The notes under the pieces: generated by a model
Told to the model about the DNA's origin: nothing
Seen by the model: the letters and a program-made list of their open reading frames with translations, nothing else
Databases searched by the model: none
Assembly: GCA_021323155.1 (NCBI GenBank)
Contig: JAJTCI010000126.1
Coordinates: 1-8,650 of the forward strand
DNA: 8,650 nucleotides
Reading direction: 5' to 3'
Source: Chitinophagaceae bacterium
GTDB taxonomy: Bacteria > Bacteroidota > Bacteroidia > Chitinophagales > Chitinophagaceae
Program-made: the position numbers and the translations under genes
In this document: piece by piece, positions 1 to 6,108 of the stretch
How the letters are laid out: each line of letters starts with the position of its first letter
How positions within the stretch are numbered: position 1 is the first letter of the stretch

Positions 1-141
1 GGAGGCTTTCCGTCCATCCGGAACCCTCTAGCCACACCACTTAACATAATGATGAAAACATCGACCTTCAACGACCTAACCATGGCCTGACCCCGGCCAC
101 TCCCGCGGATTGATCATACAACAACCTTAACTCAAAACCAT

Positions 142-221
142 CGCCACTTTGGAACCGGTAATAGGATAAGGATCGCTTCAATAGATCCCCACTTCGGAAC
201 TGGTAATAGCAAAAGGATTGC
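142..221. repeat. Two-copy tandem repeat, 45-bp period
   Basis: Copies at 142-176 and 187-221 match at about 29 of 35 positions, with a core close to CACTTYGGAACYGGTAATAG followed by an AAGGATYGC tail. The 45-bp period is a multiple of three, and both plus frame 1 and the minus frame stay open through it, giving a 15-residue peptide repeat either way. It may be a pair of regulator-binding sites, a decayed coding repeat or part of an interspersed repeat. The sequence alone does not decide. Confidence 0.7.
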
Positions 222-303
222 CCAGGTCATCATCAACCTGGTGCTCGTGATGAACGAGGGATCGCTCATATCCATGACCGGGGATGAATAGTGACCGGGT
301 TTC

Positions 304-320
304 CAACCTTTGAAAGGTTG
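304..320. repeat. 17-bp palindrome CAACCTTTGAAAGGTTG
   Basis: A perfect inverted repeat with 8-bp arms (304-311 and 313-320) around a single central base, about 65 bp before the GH20 start. As RNA it could form a 6-bp stem with a 5-nt loop, but no U-run follows, so it does not look like a terminator. A dimeric regulator operator for the hexosaminidase gene is one possibility (inference). Confidence 0.55.
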
Positions 321-384
321 AAGAAGCCTGATATAGATGACCACGATCTGAAATTTACATCATAAAAGTTTTTAGCTTTCAGCC

Positions 385-1875
385 ATGAAAAAGCTGCTCT
401 TCACCGCTTCCCTGTTTACAGTAATTTTCACACAAGGACAGGAGATCAACATTATCCCACAGCCCGCGCAACTTGAAGTAAAAAAAGGGAACTTCCAACT
501 CAGTAAGTCCACGGTACTGGTGGTGCTGAATAAGGGCGACCAGGCCACGGCGAGTTTCCTGAACAGCTATCTCCAAACCTATTACCGGCTTAAGTTACCG
601 GTAGTGAACAAGGCACCCAAGGCAAACTATATTGGTTTTTCCACCTGGAATGATACGGCCTACCGGGATGAAAAAGAATCTTACCAGCTGATCGTTGATC
701 CGAAATTCATTCGCATCACGGCCAATGGGCATGCAGGTAGTTTCTACGGTATGCAGAGCCTCATCCAGCTTTTGCCAGTTGTAAAGCCGCAGGATGCCAA
801 TGTCAAAATCAAAGCACTTTCTAGTTATGCAATTCCTGCGGTGGTGATCGAAGACAAACCCCGCTTCTCTTACCGCGGCGTCCACTTCGATGTATGTCGT
901 CACTTCTTCCCTGTTGCATATGTAAAACAATACATCGATTACCTGGCACTGCACAAATTCAATACATTCCATTGGCACCTGACCGACGACCAGGGCTGGC
1001 GCATCGAGATCAAAAAATACCCAAAACTCACTTCGGTGGGCGGATGGAGAAACGGCACCATCATCGGCCGTTATCCCGGTAAAGGAAATGACAGCATCAG
1101 GTATGGTGGTCGTTATACCCAGGCGGAAATAAAAGAAGTAGTGAAGTACGCGACAGAAAGATTTATCACCGTTATCCCCGAAATAGAAATGCCCGGCCAC
1201 GCGTCGGCTGCGATCGCTGCTCACCCCGAATTGAGTTGTTTTCCAAATGAAGACACAAAAGTAGCCAAGGGCACTGCCTGGGCAGGATCCACCAAGGGAA
1301 AACAGGTGCAACAGGCCTGGGGCGTGTTCGATGATATATTCTGCGCGGGAAATGATAACACGTTCAAATTCCTGGAAGGCGTATTGGACGAGGTTGTACC
1401 CTTATTCCCTTCGAAATACATTCATATCGGTGGCGACGAAGCACCCAAGACCCATTGGAAGCGTTGCCCGAAATGCCAGCAACGGATCAAAGACCTGGGT
1501 CTTAAAGATGAACATGAACTGCAGAGTTATTTTATCCAGCGAATAGAAAAATACCTGAACAGTAAAGGCAAGCAGATCATTGGCTGGGACGAGATACTGG
1601 AAGGCGGTCTTGCACCCAACGCTACGGTGATGAGCTGGCAGGGCGAGAAAGGCGGTATCGAAGCGGCGAAGCAAGGTCATAACGTGATCATGACGCCCGG
1701 CAACTGGTGTTATTTCGATCACGCGCAAAGCAGGAATGAAGATTCTGTTACCATCGGCGGGTACACGCCAATTGAAGAAGTATACAGCTACGAGCCGGTA
1801 CCAAACTATGGACAGAATACATTAAGAACACCCGCAAGGTGGAATACCAACTCTTCCCGCGTATTGCGGCGATGA
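385..1875 (+). CDS. Secreted beta-N-acetylhexosaminidase (GH20), N-terminal fragment
   Basis: This frame encodes the front of an exo-hydrolase that removes terminal N-acetylglucosamine or N-acetylgalactosamine from chitin-type, peptidoglycan or glycan oligosaccharides. Residues 1-19 look like a cleavable signal peptide, so the product would be periplasmic or secreted. Residues about 20-155 match the GH20 N-terminal domain (PQPAQLEVKKG near the start). The catalytic barrel begins at about 160 with RGVHFDVCRHF (R164, the usual substrate-binding arginine). It contains HLTDDQGW, PEIEMPGHASA, the catalytic pair D351-E352 in HIGGDE, SWQG (W418) and YFD (Y443, D445), which in characterised relatives bind the acetamido group. 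From about residue 474 the sequence stops resembling the family: the last ~23 residues after YEPVPN are out-of-frame translation ending at a TGA. The final barrel strand and the W-x-E motif are missing from this fragment, so it is probably inactive alone. The start at 385 gives a good signal peptide. Confidence 0.85.
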   Translation: MKKLLFTASLFTVIFTQGQEINIIPQPAQLEVKKGNFQLSKSTVLVVLNKGDQATASFLNSYLQTYYRLKLPVVNKAPKANYIGFSTWNDTAYRDEKESYQLIVDPKFIRITANGHAGSFYGMQSLIQLLPVVKPQDANVKIKALSSYAIPAVVIEDKPRFSYRGVHFDVCRHFFPVAYVKQYIDYLALHKFNTFHWHLTDDQGWRIEIKKYPKLTSVGGWRNGTIIGRYPGKGNDSIRYGGRYTQAEIKEVVKYATERFITVIPEIEMPGHASAAIAAHPELSCFPNEDTKVAKGTAWAGSTKGKQVQQAWGVFDDIFCAGNDNTFKFLEGVLDEVVPLFPSKYIHIGGDEAPKTHWKRCPKCQQRIKDLGLKDEHELQSYFIQRIEKYLNSKGKQIIGWDEILEGGLAPNATVMSWQGEKGGIEAAKQGHNVIMTPGNWCYFDHAQSRNEDSVTIGGYTPIEEVYSYEPVPNYGQNTLRTPARWNTNSSRVLRR

Positions 1876-2762
1876 GCGAAGTATTGTGGTCGCCGAAGGA
1901 AAAAAGGGATTCTGCTGGATTCGAAAACAGGTTAGCGACCCAATTCAAGCGATATGACCTCTGGAAAGTGAATTATAGTAGGGCATTTTTCGAAATTATA
2001 GATTCAATCTTACCGACTTCAGACAATAATGGATTGGAATTAAGATTCAGAATGCCTAGAACAAAAGGATTGCATGTCTGGGGGCGTATGAAGCATCCTT
2101 TTTTTATGATGCATGGAATGGATACCCCCCGCAAATGGTCGGTCAATTCACACTGGATTATTGAAAGCCATCCTAAGGATAGCACTGTTATAGAATATTT
2201 CCTCGCCGAACAGAATGACTCCATACCTCGGCTGTGGGATAGGTCAAAATCTTATTCAAAAGTATTCAAGCGCACCTTACATTTCAACAAAGCCACCGGC
2301 AAACAAGTCATTACCAGCGTCACTCCCTCTCCTTCTTACCCGGGCAATGGTGGCGCCTTTGGTTTGGTCAACGGTGTGCGTGCCGACAAATTCAATTCCA
2401 CAGAATGGCTGGGATGGAGTGGCAAGGAAGTGGAGATCGCAATTGACCTTGGCAAAACGGATTCGATCAAAGAAGTCGTTCTCCATGTATGGAAACAGGA
2501 ACCGAGCTGGATCTATCTGCCTGCTTCCATCGAGGTCTTGTTTGATCCGGAACCGGGCTCAGGCCTGGAACGCCGGTGGGCGACTTCGGTACATGAGCCG
2601 GCGGCAGGCTGGCCCGATCCGCGGAAGATCACGATACCCGTTAAGGCAACCACCGCGCGTTTCGTTTATATCCGTTTGAAGCCGGTAATGCAAATACCCG
2701 AAGGGCGGCAGGGTGCCGGCAAGCCAGCATGGATATTCCTTGACGAGGTGGAGATCAATTAG
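1839..2762 (+). CDS. Beta-N-acetylhexosaminidase (GH20), C-terminal fragment
   Basis: This is the rest of the upstream enzyme, in frame 3. The nominal start is a GTG at 1839, but homologous sequence continues upstream in frame (W-T-E-Y-I-K-N-T-R-K from 1809), so the GTG is an internal valine rather than a true start. VEYQLFPRIAAMSEVLWS (residues 1-18) is the highly conserved end of the GH20 barrel. Residues about 45-145 form the linker or beta-sandwich segment that follows the barrel in this family, but they are divergent. Residues about 162-307 resemble an F5/8-type (discoidin-like) C-terminal domain, with W-L-G-W-S and I-D-L-G motifs, as found at the end of many Bacteroidota GH20 proteins. 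There is no signal peptide. DNA for about residues 45-130 is AT-rich (33-43% GC per 60 bp), while the 3' end reaches about 67%, a sharp internal contrast. Confidence 0.75.
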   Translation: MEYQLFPRIAAMSEVLWSPKEKRDSAGFENRLATQFKRYDLWKVNYSRAFFEIIDSILPTSDNNGLELRFRMPRTKGLHVWGRMKHPFFMMHGMDTPRKWSVNSHWIIESHPKDSTVIEYFLAEQNDSIPRLWDRSKSYSKVFKRTLHFNKATGKQVITSVTPSPSYPGNGGAFGLVNGVRADKFNSTEWLGWSGKEVEIAIDLGKTDSIKEVVLHVWKQEPSWIYLPASIEVLFDPEPGSGLERRWATSVHEPAAGWPDPRKITIPVKATTARFVYIRLKPVMQIPEGRQGAGKPAWIFLDEVEIN

Positions 2763-2775
2763 ATCTTCACCGCTA

Positions 2776-2830
2776 AGGGGGAGCGACTTCCTTATTTCTT
2801 TCCTTATTTCTTATTTTTTATTCTCCCCCT
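2776..2830 (+). repeat. G-run/C-run inverted repeat around a polypyrimidine tract
   Basis: In the 94-bp gap after the GH20 stop, AGGGGGAG (2776-2783) and CTCCCCCT (2823-2830) are perfect complementary 8-bp arms enclosing a 39-nt tract made almost only of T and C. That tract includes a perfect 12-bp tandem duplication, TCCTTATTTCTT, at 2789-2800 and 2801-2812. It may act as an atypical terminator for the hexosaminidase gene or as leader sequence of the next gene. It lacks the usual short loop and U-tail of an intrinsic terminator. Confidence 0.5.
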
Positions 2831-2856
2831 ACAAATGCCTTTTCTTTGCATTCCTT

Positions 2857-3285
2857 ATGCGTATCTGGTCACTCCACCCCTCCTACCTCGATGCAAAAGG
2901 GCTTGTGGCGCTCTGGCGCGAGACGCTGCTCGCCAAGCATGTGCTGGAAGGAAAAACAAAAGGCTACACCAACCACCCGCAACTCAACCGCTTCAAGGCA
3001 AGTAAATTCCCCGTAGATGCCATCAACCACTACCTGCAGTTCATCCATAAAGAAGCGGAAGCGAGGGGTTATAACTTTGACCGTAGCAAGATCAATTGGG
3101 AGTGTAAGAAGCAGAAGCTGAAAGTGACGAAGGGGCAGATTGATTACGAATTACAGCATCTCACGAAAAAGCTAGCGCAACGCGATCAAACAAAGCTGGA
3201 AGATATCAGTAAGCTAAAAGAACATGCGCCACACCCGATGTTCAACATAGTGGCGGGCGATATTGAAGCATGGGAGATCATCTGA
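2857..3285 (+). CDS. Pyrimidine-dimer DNA glycosylase / endonuclease V-like protein
   Basis: The 142-residue product matches the bacterial branch of the T4 endonuclease V family (Pfam Pyr_excise), small cytosolic enzymes that cut the glycosyl bond at UV-induced pyrimidine dimers and nick the resulting abasic site. The ATG at 2857 is chosen because MRIWSLHPSYLDAKGLVALW is the usual beginning of this branch; the frame is open further upstream, but that part is pyrimidine-tract sequence. W-R-E at residues 20-22 aligns with Y-R-E of T4 DenV, whose R22 and catalytic E23 lie at the same place. NHPQLNRF (39-46) and the later R-G-Y-N-F (70-74, compare R-G-F-N in T4) also fit. Residue 2 is Arg, not the Thr whose free amino group is the nucleophile in T4. 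No SD motif is visible. The gene shares direction with the GH20 gene 94 bp upstream, and its TGA abuts the stop of the converging OmpA-type gene. Activity is inferred from family only. Confidence 0.8.
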   Translation: MRIWSLHPSYLDAKGLVALWRETLLAKHVLEGKTKGYTNHPQLNRFKASKFPVDAINHYLQFIHKEAEARGYNFDRSKINWECKKQKLKVTKGQIDYELQHLTKKLAQRDQTKLEDISKLKEHAPHPMFNIVAGDIEAWEII

Positions 3286-3993
3286 TCACTCCAAAACCCT
3301 CACCTCTGTCCTGCGGTTCTTTTGCCTGCCTTGCGCGGTCGCATTGTCCGCTACCGGCTCCGACTCACCATAGCCTTTTGCTACTATCCTTGCCGCGGCT
3401 ATACCTTTTTTCACCAGGTAGCTGCGCACCGATTCTGCCCTGGCCTGTGACAGCTTGAGGTTGTCGGCATCCGAACCCGCGTTATCCGTATGTCCCGCGA
3501 TCTCGATCTTCTCGCCTTCCCGCCACTTGAGGTAAGACACCAGCTCGTCCAGCTCTTTGAACGATGAAGCACGAAGCGTCGACTTGCCAACGTCGAACTC
3601 AACATTGTCAAGGGTATAATTTTTCGCCGGTTCGTATACTATGTCTATGGAGAAAGGGTCCTGGAAATATTCTCCGTCTGCAAGGGGTGGGATATTCAGT
3701 GTTCCGAACTTGCTGGTGTCACTGAATGCTTTTACGAAGACGTCGTAGTCATCGCCAACAGGTAATTTCAGCTTGAGTGTTCCATCCTGGCCGGATCTGC
3801 CAGTGTATGTTTTCTTCCGCGAATGCGCGGTGAATAGTATCGTCTCCCCTTTGCGTGGCGCTTCCTTGGCATCCACAATATAGACTTCCACTTCGGCGGT
3901 TTTTAATGTATCCTTCTTCTGTTTGTTTTGGGCCCACGATGGAGATGTGCAGATGAAGACAGCGATGATCGCCGGCAGCAGTCTTGTTTTCAT
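3286..3993 (-). CDS. OmpA-family peptidoglycan-binding protein
   Basis: This 235-residue exported protein has a signal peptide (residues 1-21, likely cut after SWA). A small beta-rich domain follows (about 33-120) with a carboxypeptidase-regulatory/CNA-B-like look (G-Q-D-G-T-L-K-L-K-L-P), then a C-terminal OmpA-like domain (about 125-235). The OmpA domain shows N-V-E-F-D-V-G-K-S at its start, AGHTDNAGSDADNLKLSQAR in the middle and KNRRTEVRV at the end. D170 and R185 have the same 15-residue spacing as the diaminopimelate-contacting Asp and Arg of E. coli OmpA, so peptidoglycan binding is likely intact. There is no transmembrane barrel, so it probably sits in the periplasm, bridging the wall to other envelope parts. 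It lies 43 bp downstream of the DUF2809 gene on the same strand and may be co-transcribed with it. Its stop abuts the stop of the converging glycosylase gene with no spacer. Confidence 0.88.
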   Translation of the reverse strand: MKTRLLPAIIAVFICTSPSWAQNKQKKDTLKTAEVEVYIVDAKEAPRKGETILFTAHSRKKTYTGRSGQDGTLKLKLPVGDDYDVFVKAFSDTSKFGTLNIPPLADGEYFQDPFSIDIVYEPAKNYTLDNVEFDVGKSTLRASSFKELDELVSYLKWREGEKIEIAGHTDNAGSDADNLKLSQARAESVRSYLVKKGIAAARIVAKGYGESEPVADNATAQGRQKNRRTEVRVLE

Positions 3994-4036
3994 GCTTTAA
4001 ATCTAGCAAAGCAAATGATAAACAAATGCAAAAGCA

Positions 4037-4429
4037 TCACGCTACCGGTGAACGCCGCGCCACCAGGCGAAGGGTAAAGAACGCGAGTAATATGCCGATG
4101 GCATAACAAACCAGGTCCGTCCAGACGAAAACAATCCCCAGCATTTTAGCGCCCAGCTGCGTATCGCGGATCGCCACCAGCCAGCTGAATTGCAGTAACT
4201 GCTGCAGTTCCACGAATACACCCAGCAGGTAGGATATGATGGCCAGTTTCCAATCAGGCTTGCGCAGGAAAATGGTTTTTACTAAAAACAGGAAGCCGGC
4301 TGCCCAAAAGATGTCCCCGCCGAACTCGGCGATCACACCAGGGAACCATGCCGCATGACTCCGTGTGAGCAGCGCGAACCAGATGCAAAACACAAAAAGA
4401 ATGAAAAAGAGCAGTCGCCGTTTCCACAT
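4037..4429 (-). CDS. DUF2809 family integral membrane protein
   Basis: The 130-residue, strongly hydrophobic protein has about four membrane helices (roughly 5-22, 36-54, 62-82 and 104-123) and short charged ends (MWKRR at the front, LVARRSPVA at the back). Its signatures fit the DUF2809 family: F-G-G-D-I-F-W-A (36-43), V-E-L-Q-Q-L-L-Q (73-80) and L-G-I-V-F-V-W-T-D-L-V-C-Y-A-I-G (97-112), including the conserved Asp-Leu and Cys-Tyr. The family is distantly VanZ-like in layout and its biochemical role is unknown, so no function is assigned. It lies between the terminator of the upstream lipoprotein gene and the OmpA-domain gene, so it probably begins its own transcription unit. Confidence 0.8.
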   Translation of the reverse strand: MWKRRLLFFILFVFCIWFALLTRSHAAWFPGVIAEFGGDIFWAAGFLFLVKTIFLRKPDWKLAIISYLLGVFVELQQLLQFSWLVAIRDTQLGAKMLGIVFVWTDLVCYAIGILLAFFTLRLVARRSPVA

Positions 4430-4484
4430 GGCGTAAAGCTAAGTGCTGGCTCCTTTCGTAAGGCTTACATTTTAGTGGTACAAA

Positions 4485-4509
4485 TAAAAAAGGTCCTGTT
4501 ACCAGGACC
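4485..4509 (-). terminator. Intrinsic terminator of the 4533-4985 lipoprotein gene
   Basis: A 7-bp stem (GGTCCTG 4492-4498, CAGGACC 4503-4509) with a 4-nt loop lies 24 bp past the stop codon. On the minus strand it is followed at once by a run of T (A-run at 4486-4491 on the plus strand). The shape is that of a rho-independent terminator. It separates the lipoprotein gene from the DUF2809 gene. Confidence 0.85.
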
Positions 4510-4532
4510 CCTTCTTTTTATCGAGTAAAAAA

Positions 4533-4985
4533 TTATCGGCCGTTCTTTTTGTCCAGTATCGCACCTACGCCATAACCCGCAGCTGCACCTACTACACCAC
4601 CGATGATGGCTCCTTGTGCTTTTTTCTCTTTAGAGATCACCGCACCGGCACCGGCACCTACTACACCACCGATCACTGCACCCTTGGCTTTATTGCTCCA
4701 GCCCTTCTTCTTTGTTTCTGCAGGAGCAGGTGTTGCTGTTGGCAATGTCGCATTCTCACTGTAAGAAGAATAACGAACTGTTTTTGCAGGCGCACGTCTT
4801 GTAGTGGCCTTTGCCAGTGTTACTGTCTTCGCAGCTTCCAGTTCTTTTTCTTCAGCGACCGCGTTCATTGAATCGATCGTTGCTTGCTTAGCTTTGAGTA
4901 TCTCCAGTTCCGCCCTGGCAGTGTCATTTGTATTACACGCGGCGAGTACTGAGAATATCGCTAAAGCTGGTAAAATCTTTTTCAT
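4533..4985 (-). CDS. Glycine-zipper lipoprotein (paralogue A)
   Basis: This 150-residue predicted lipoprotein has residues 1-16 as a signal sequence ending in lipobox L-A-A-C (C17, followed by Asn). Next come an Ala/Glu/Lys-rich helical stretch with coiled-coil character (about 23-60), a Thr/Pro/Ala-rich linker (about 60-92), the motif K-K-G-W-S-N-K-A-K-G (93-102) and two glycine-zipper repeats, GAVIGGVVGAGAGAVI (102-117) and GAIIGGVVGAAAGYGVGAIL (125-144). Glycine zippers of this kind pack helices in or against membranes, so an outer-membrane lipoprotein that inserts its C-terminus is a reasonable model. The cellular role is unknown. The two zipper segments share an identical 20-mer in DNA (4585-4604 and 4654-4673). 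The purine-rich AAAAGAAAGAAG before the ATG is not a clear SD. A close paralogue is at 6452-6880 on the other strand. It has its own terminator, so it is likely monocistronic. Confidence 0.82.
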   Translation of the reverse strand: MKKILPALAIFSVLAACNTNDTARAELEILKAKQATIDSMNAVAEEKELEAAKTVTLAKATTRRAPAKTVRYSSYSENATLPTATPAPAETKKKGWSNKAKGAVIGGVVGAGAGAVISKEKKAQGAIIGGVVGAAAGYGVGAILDKKNGR

Positions 4986-5151
4986 ACTTCTTTCTTTTAG
5001 GTTTTGAAATAAATATCGGATTCGTATACCCTATTTGAAAGAATGGTGCCAAGCCGTGCCAGTTATTTATTGTTTGGAAACTAATAACATTCATGTCGTT
5101 CCTTTATGAAAACAATAAGTACACCCCGTTAAACCTTTGCGATCTACGAAC

Positions 5152-5188
5152 AAAAAAGAGGAGCACATCGGTCAATATGCTCCTCTTT
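5152..5188 (-). terminator. Intrinsic terminator of the transglutaminase-like gene
   Basis: An 11-bp perfect stem (AAAGAGGAGCA 5155-5165, TGCTCCTCTTT 5178-5188) with a 12-nt loop starts 20 bp past the stop at 5209. On the minus strand the stem runs into six T (A-run 5152-5157). It is a strong rho-independent terminator that isolates this gene from the downstream lipoprotein gene. The rest of 4986-5208 presumably holds that gene's promoter, though no confident match to the Bacteroidota TAnnTTTG element was found. Confidence 0.88.
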
Positions 5189-5208
5189 CTTAATGTTTTT
5201 TTCAGCTA

Positions 5209-6108
5209 TTAAGGATAGATGTATTCCACCACCTCGGTACCCATGTATCCACCACCGGGATAATTGGCCGTGTAGTCCAGGTTGATCCAGGTGTTTCCTT
5301 TACTGTCTTTATAGTAATTGAGTTGTTTCCCTTTTGATTCTTTCGGGAATAGCTTCTCCGTGATCAAAGGAACGATGGCAGCTAAGTCTGCTTCGGAGCC
5401 GATGAAGAGTTCGGGGTAAATATGGCCCTTGATAAACGTAAGACGCACCTTTCCACCGATCGATTTGATGGCGCCAGCCATCAGCACCGAGTAATCGTCG
5501 CAATCGCCTGCCATCAGTTTAACACTTTCACTGGCTTTGGCGAAATATTCATCGTTATCCGGGTCACTCACGTAATTCCATTGTGAATTGATCTTTTTAA
5601 AAACCGCGAGGCTTTGCACCAATACGCGGTTATAGTCAGAACGCGCTTTCTGCTCCTTTTTGAAGAACTCGTTCGCGGCACCAATGGCAAAGGTCCTTAC
5701 AGAAGGATCTTTGTGGTCAATGGCGTCCAGTAACTGGCGGTCGCGGTAGAATACAGAGTAACTGGTATAGACAAACGTGCCTTTTTCTTTGTACCCCGCC
5801 ATATCGTTAAAGATGTTGCGGCTATGGTTGTAGAAAGCAAGCAGGTCTTTTTTGCCAAAATAAAAATCGTATCCCAGCCAGGCGATGGTGCCGATGATCA
5901 GGAGGACGAAAACACCTTTTAGCTTTTTTGCGAAAAAGAAGGTCAAAGCCACCATGAAGACCAGCATTATCGCACGCTCGATCTCGTAGGACCATCCAAA
6001 GACCGGCAGTCCTTTGTATAACTGAACGAACAACAGGACGGATACCAGCGCACTCAGGAGAAACAATAAGATATTGACCAGTGAAAAAACCTGCGCGACC
6101 CGCTTCAT
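5209..6108 (-). CDS. Membrane-anchored transglutaminase-like protein
   Basis: This 299-residue protein has three predicted membrane helices at the front (about 8-30, 44-60 and 63-82) and a soluble C-terminal transglutaminase-like domain. The Cys-His-Asp triad of the superfamily is visible: C203 in A-G-D-C-D-D-Y, H229 in K-G-H-I-Y-P-E-L and D278 in W-I-N-L-D-Y-T. The spacing suits the papain-like fold, and G-D-C-D-D is typical of bacterial members. Such domains may act as peptidases, cross-linking enzymes or amidases, so the reaction cannot be named. With an odd number of helices and a Lys/Arg-bearing start, the topology is uncertain, but the domain is tethered at the inner membrane. The gene stands alone, with a strong terminator 20 bp downstream and a long divergent intergenic region upstream. 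It is flanked by two inverted paralogous lipoprotein genes, which may or may not be functionally related. Confidence 0.8.
   Translation of the reverse strand: MKRVAQVFSLVNILLFLLSALVSVLLFVQLYKGLPVFGWSYEIERAIMLVFMVALTFFFAKKLKGVFVLLIIGTIAWLGYDFYFGKKDLLAFYNHSRNIFNDMAGYKEKGTFVYTSYSVFYRDRQLLDAIDHKDPSVRTFAIGAANEFFKKEQKARSDYNRVLVQSLAVFKKINSQWNYVSDPDNDEYFAKASESVKLMAGDCDDYSVLMAGAIKSIGGKVRLTFIKGHIYPELFIGSEADLAAIVPLITEKLFPKESKGKQLNYYKDSKGNTWINLDYTANYPGGGYMGTEVVEYIYP

Larger units (their letters stand above)
1..384. other. Upstream region without a supportable gene
   Basis: No convincing coding region is seen on either strand. Plus frame 1 is open from the window edge to a TGA at 88-90 and could be the last residues of an upstream gene, but the peptide is not recognisable. 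The same frame is open again from 91 to a TAG near 288-290, across the tandem repeat, without a recognisable domain. A minus-strand reading at 132-344 (70 codons) is composed largely of the translated repeat and looks like noise. The stretch holds a 45-bp-period tandem repeat and a 17-bp palindrome (listed separately) and must contain the promoter of the GH20 gene that starts at 385. No Shine-Dalgarno motif precedes that start, as is usual in Bacteroidota. Confidence 0.55.
385..2762 (+). pseudogene. Interrupted beta-N-acetylhexosaminidase (GH20), whole locus
   Basis: The locus encodes one family-20 beta-N-acetylhexosaminidase split into two overlapping frames, described separately. The catalytic domain runs in frame 1 up to YEPVP (codon ending 1803) and resumes in frame 3 at W-T-E-Y-I-K (from 1809). 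Intact relatives carry about 19 residues between these points, roughly 57 nt, whereas only 5 nt are present. The loss of about 52 nt therefore accounts for both the missing residues and the frame change. Everything else from signal peptide to C-terminal domain is present, which suggests a recent lesion or an assembly/sequencing error rather than old decay. The intact protein would be about 810 residues, ordinary for secreted Bacteroidota GH20 enzymes. Confidence 0.8.

Noticed and set aside
132..344. Minus-strand 70-codon frame upstream of the hexosaminidase gene
   Set aside because: Much of it is the translated 45-bp tandem repeat. There is no start context, no recognisable family and no partner gene.
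370..384. TAGCTTTC, resembling the Bacteroidota -7 element, before the hexosaminidase start
   Set aside because: It lies only about 5 nt from the ATG, which would force an essentially leaderless transcript, and it has one mismatch at the key G.
595..1311. Long minus-strand open frame (238 codons) antisense to the hexosaminidase gene
   Set aside because: It mirrors the codon bias of the clearly real GH20 gene on the other strand, shows no recognisable domain or signal, and is explained as a shadow frame.
2713..2856. Longer version of the repair gene starting inside the hexosaminidase gene
   Set aside because: The extra residues come from GH20 coding sequence and the polypyrimidine tract. Family members begin at MRIWSLHP, matching the ATG at 2857.
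3994..4036. Promoter-like TTTG/TATCATTTG sequence before the OmpA-type gene (minus strand)
   Set aside because: The spacing inside the would-be TAnnTTTG element is off by one and no matching -33 element was convincing. The gene may instead be co-transcribed with the DUF2809 gene.
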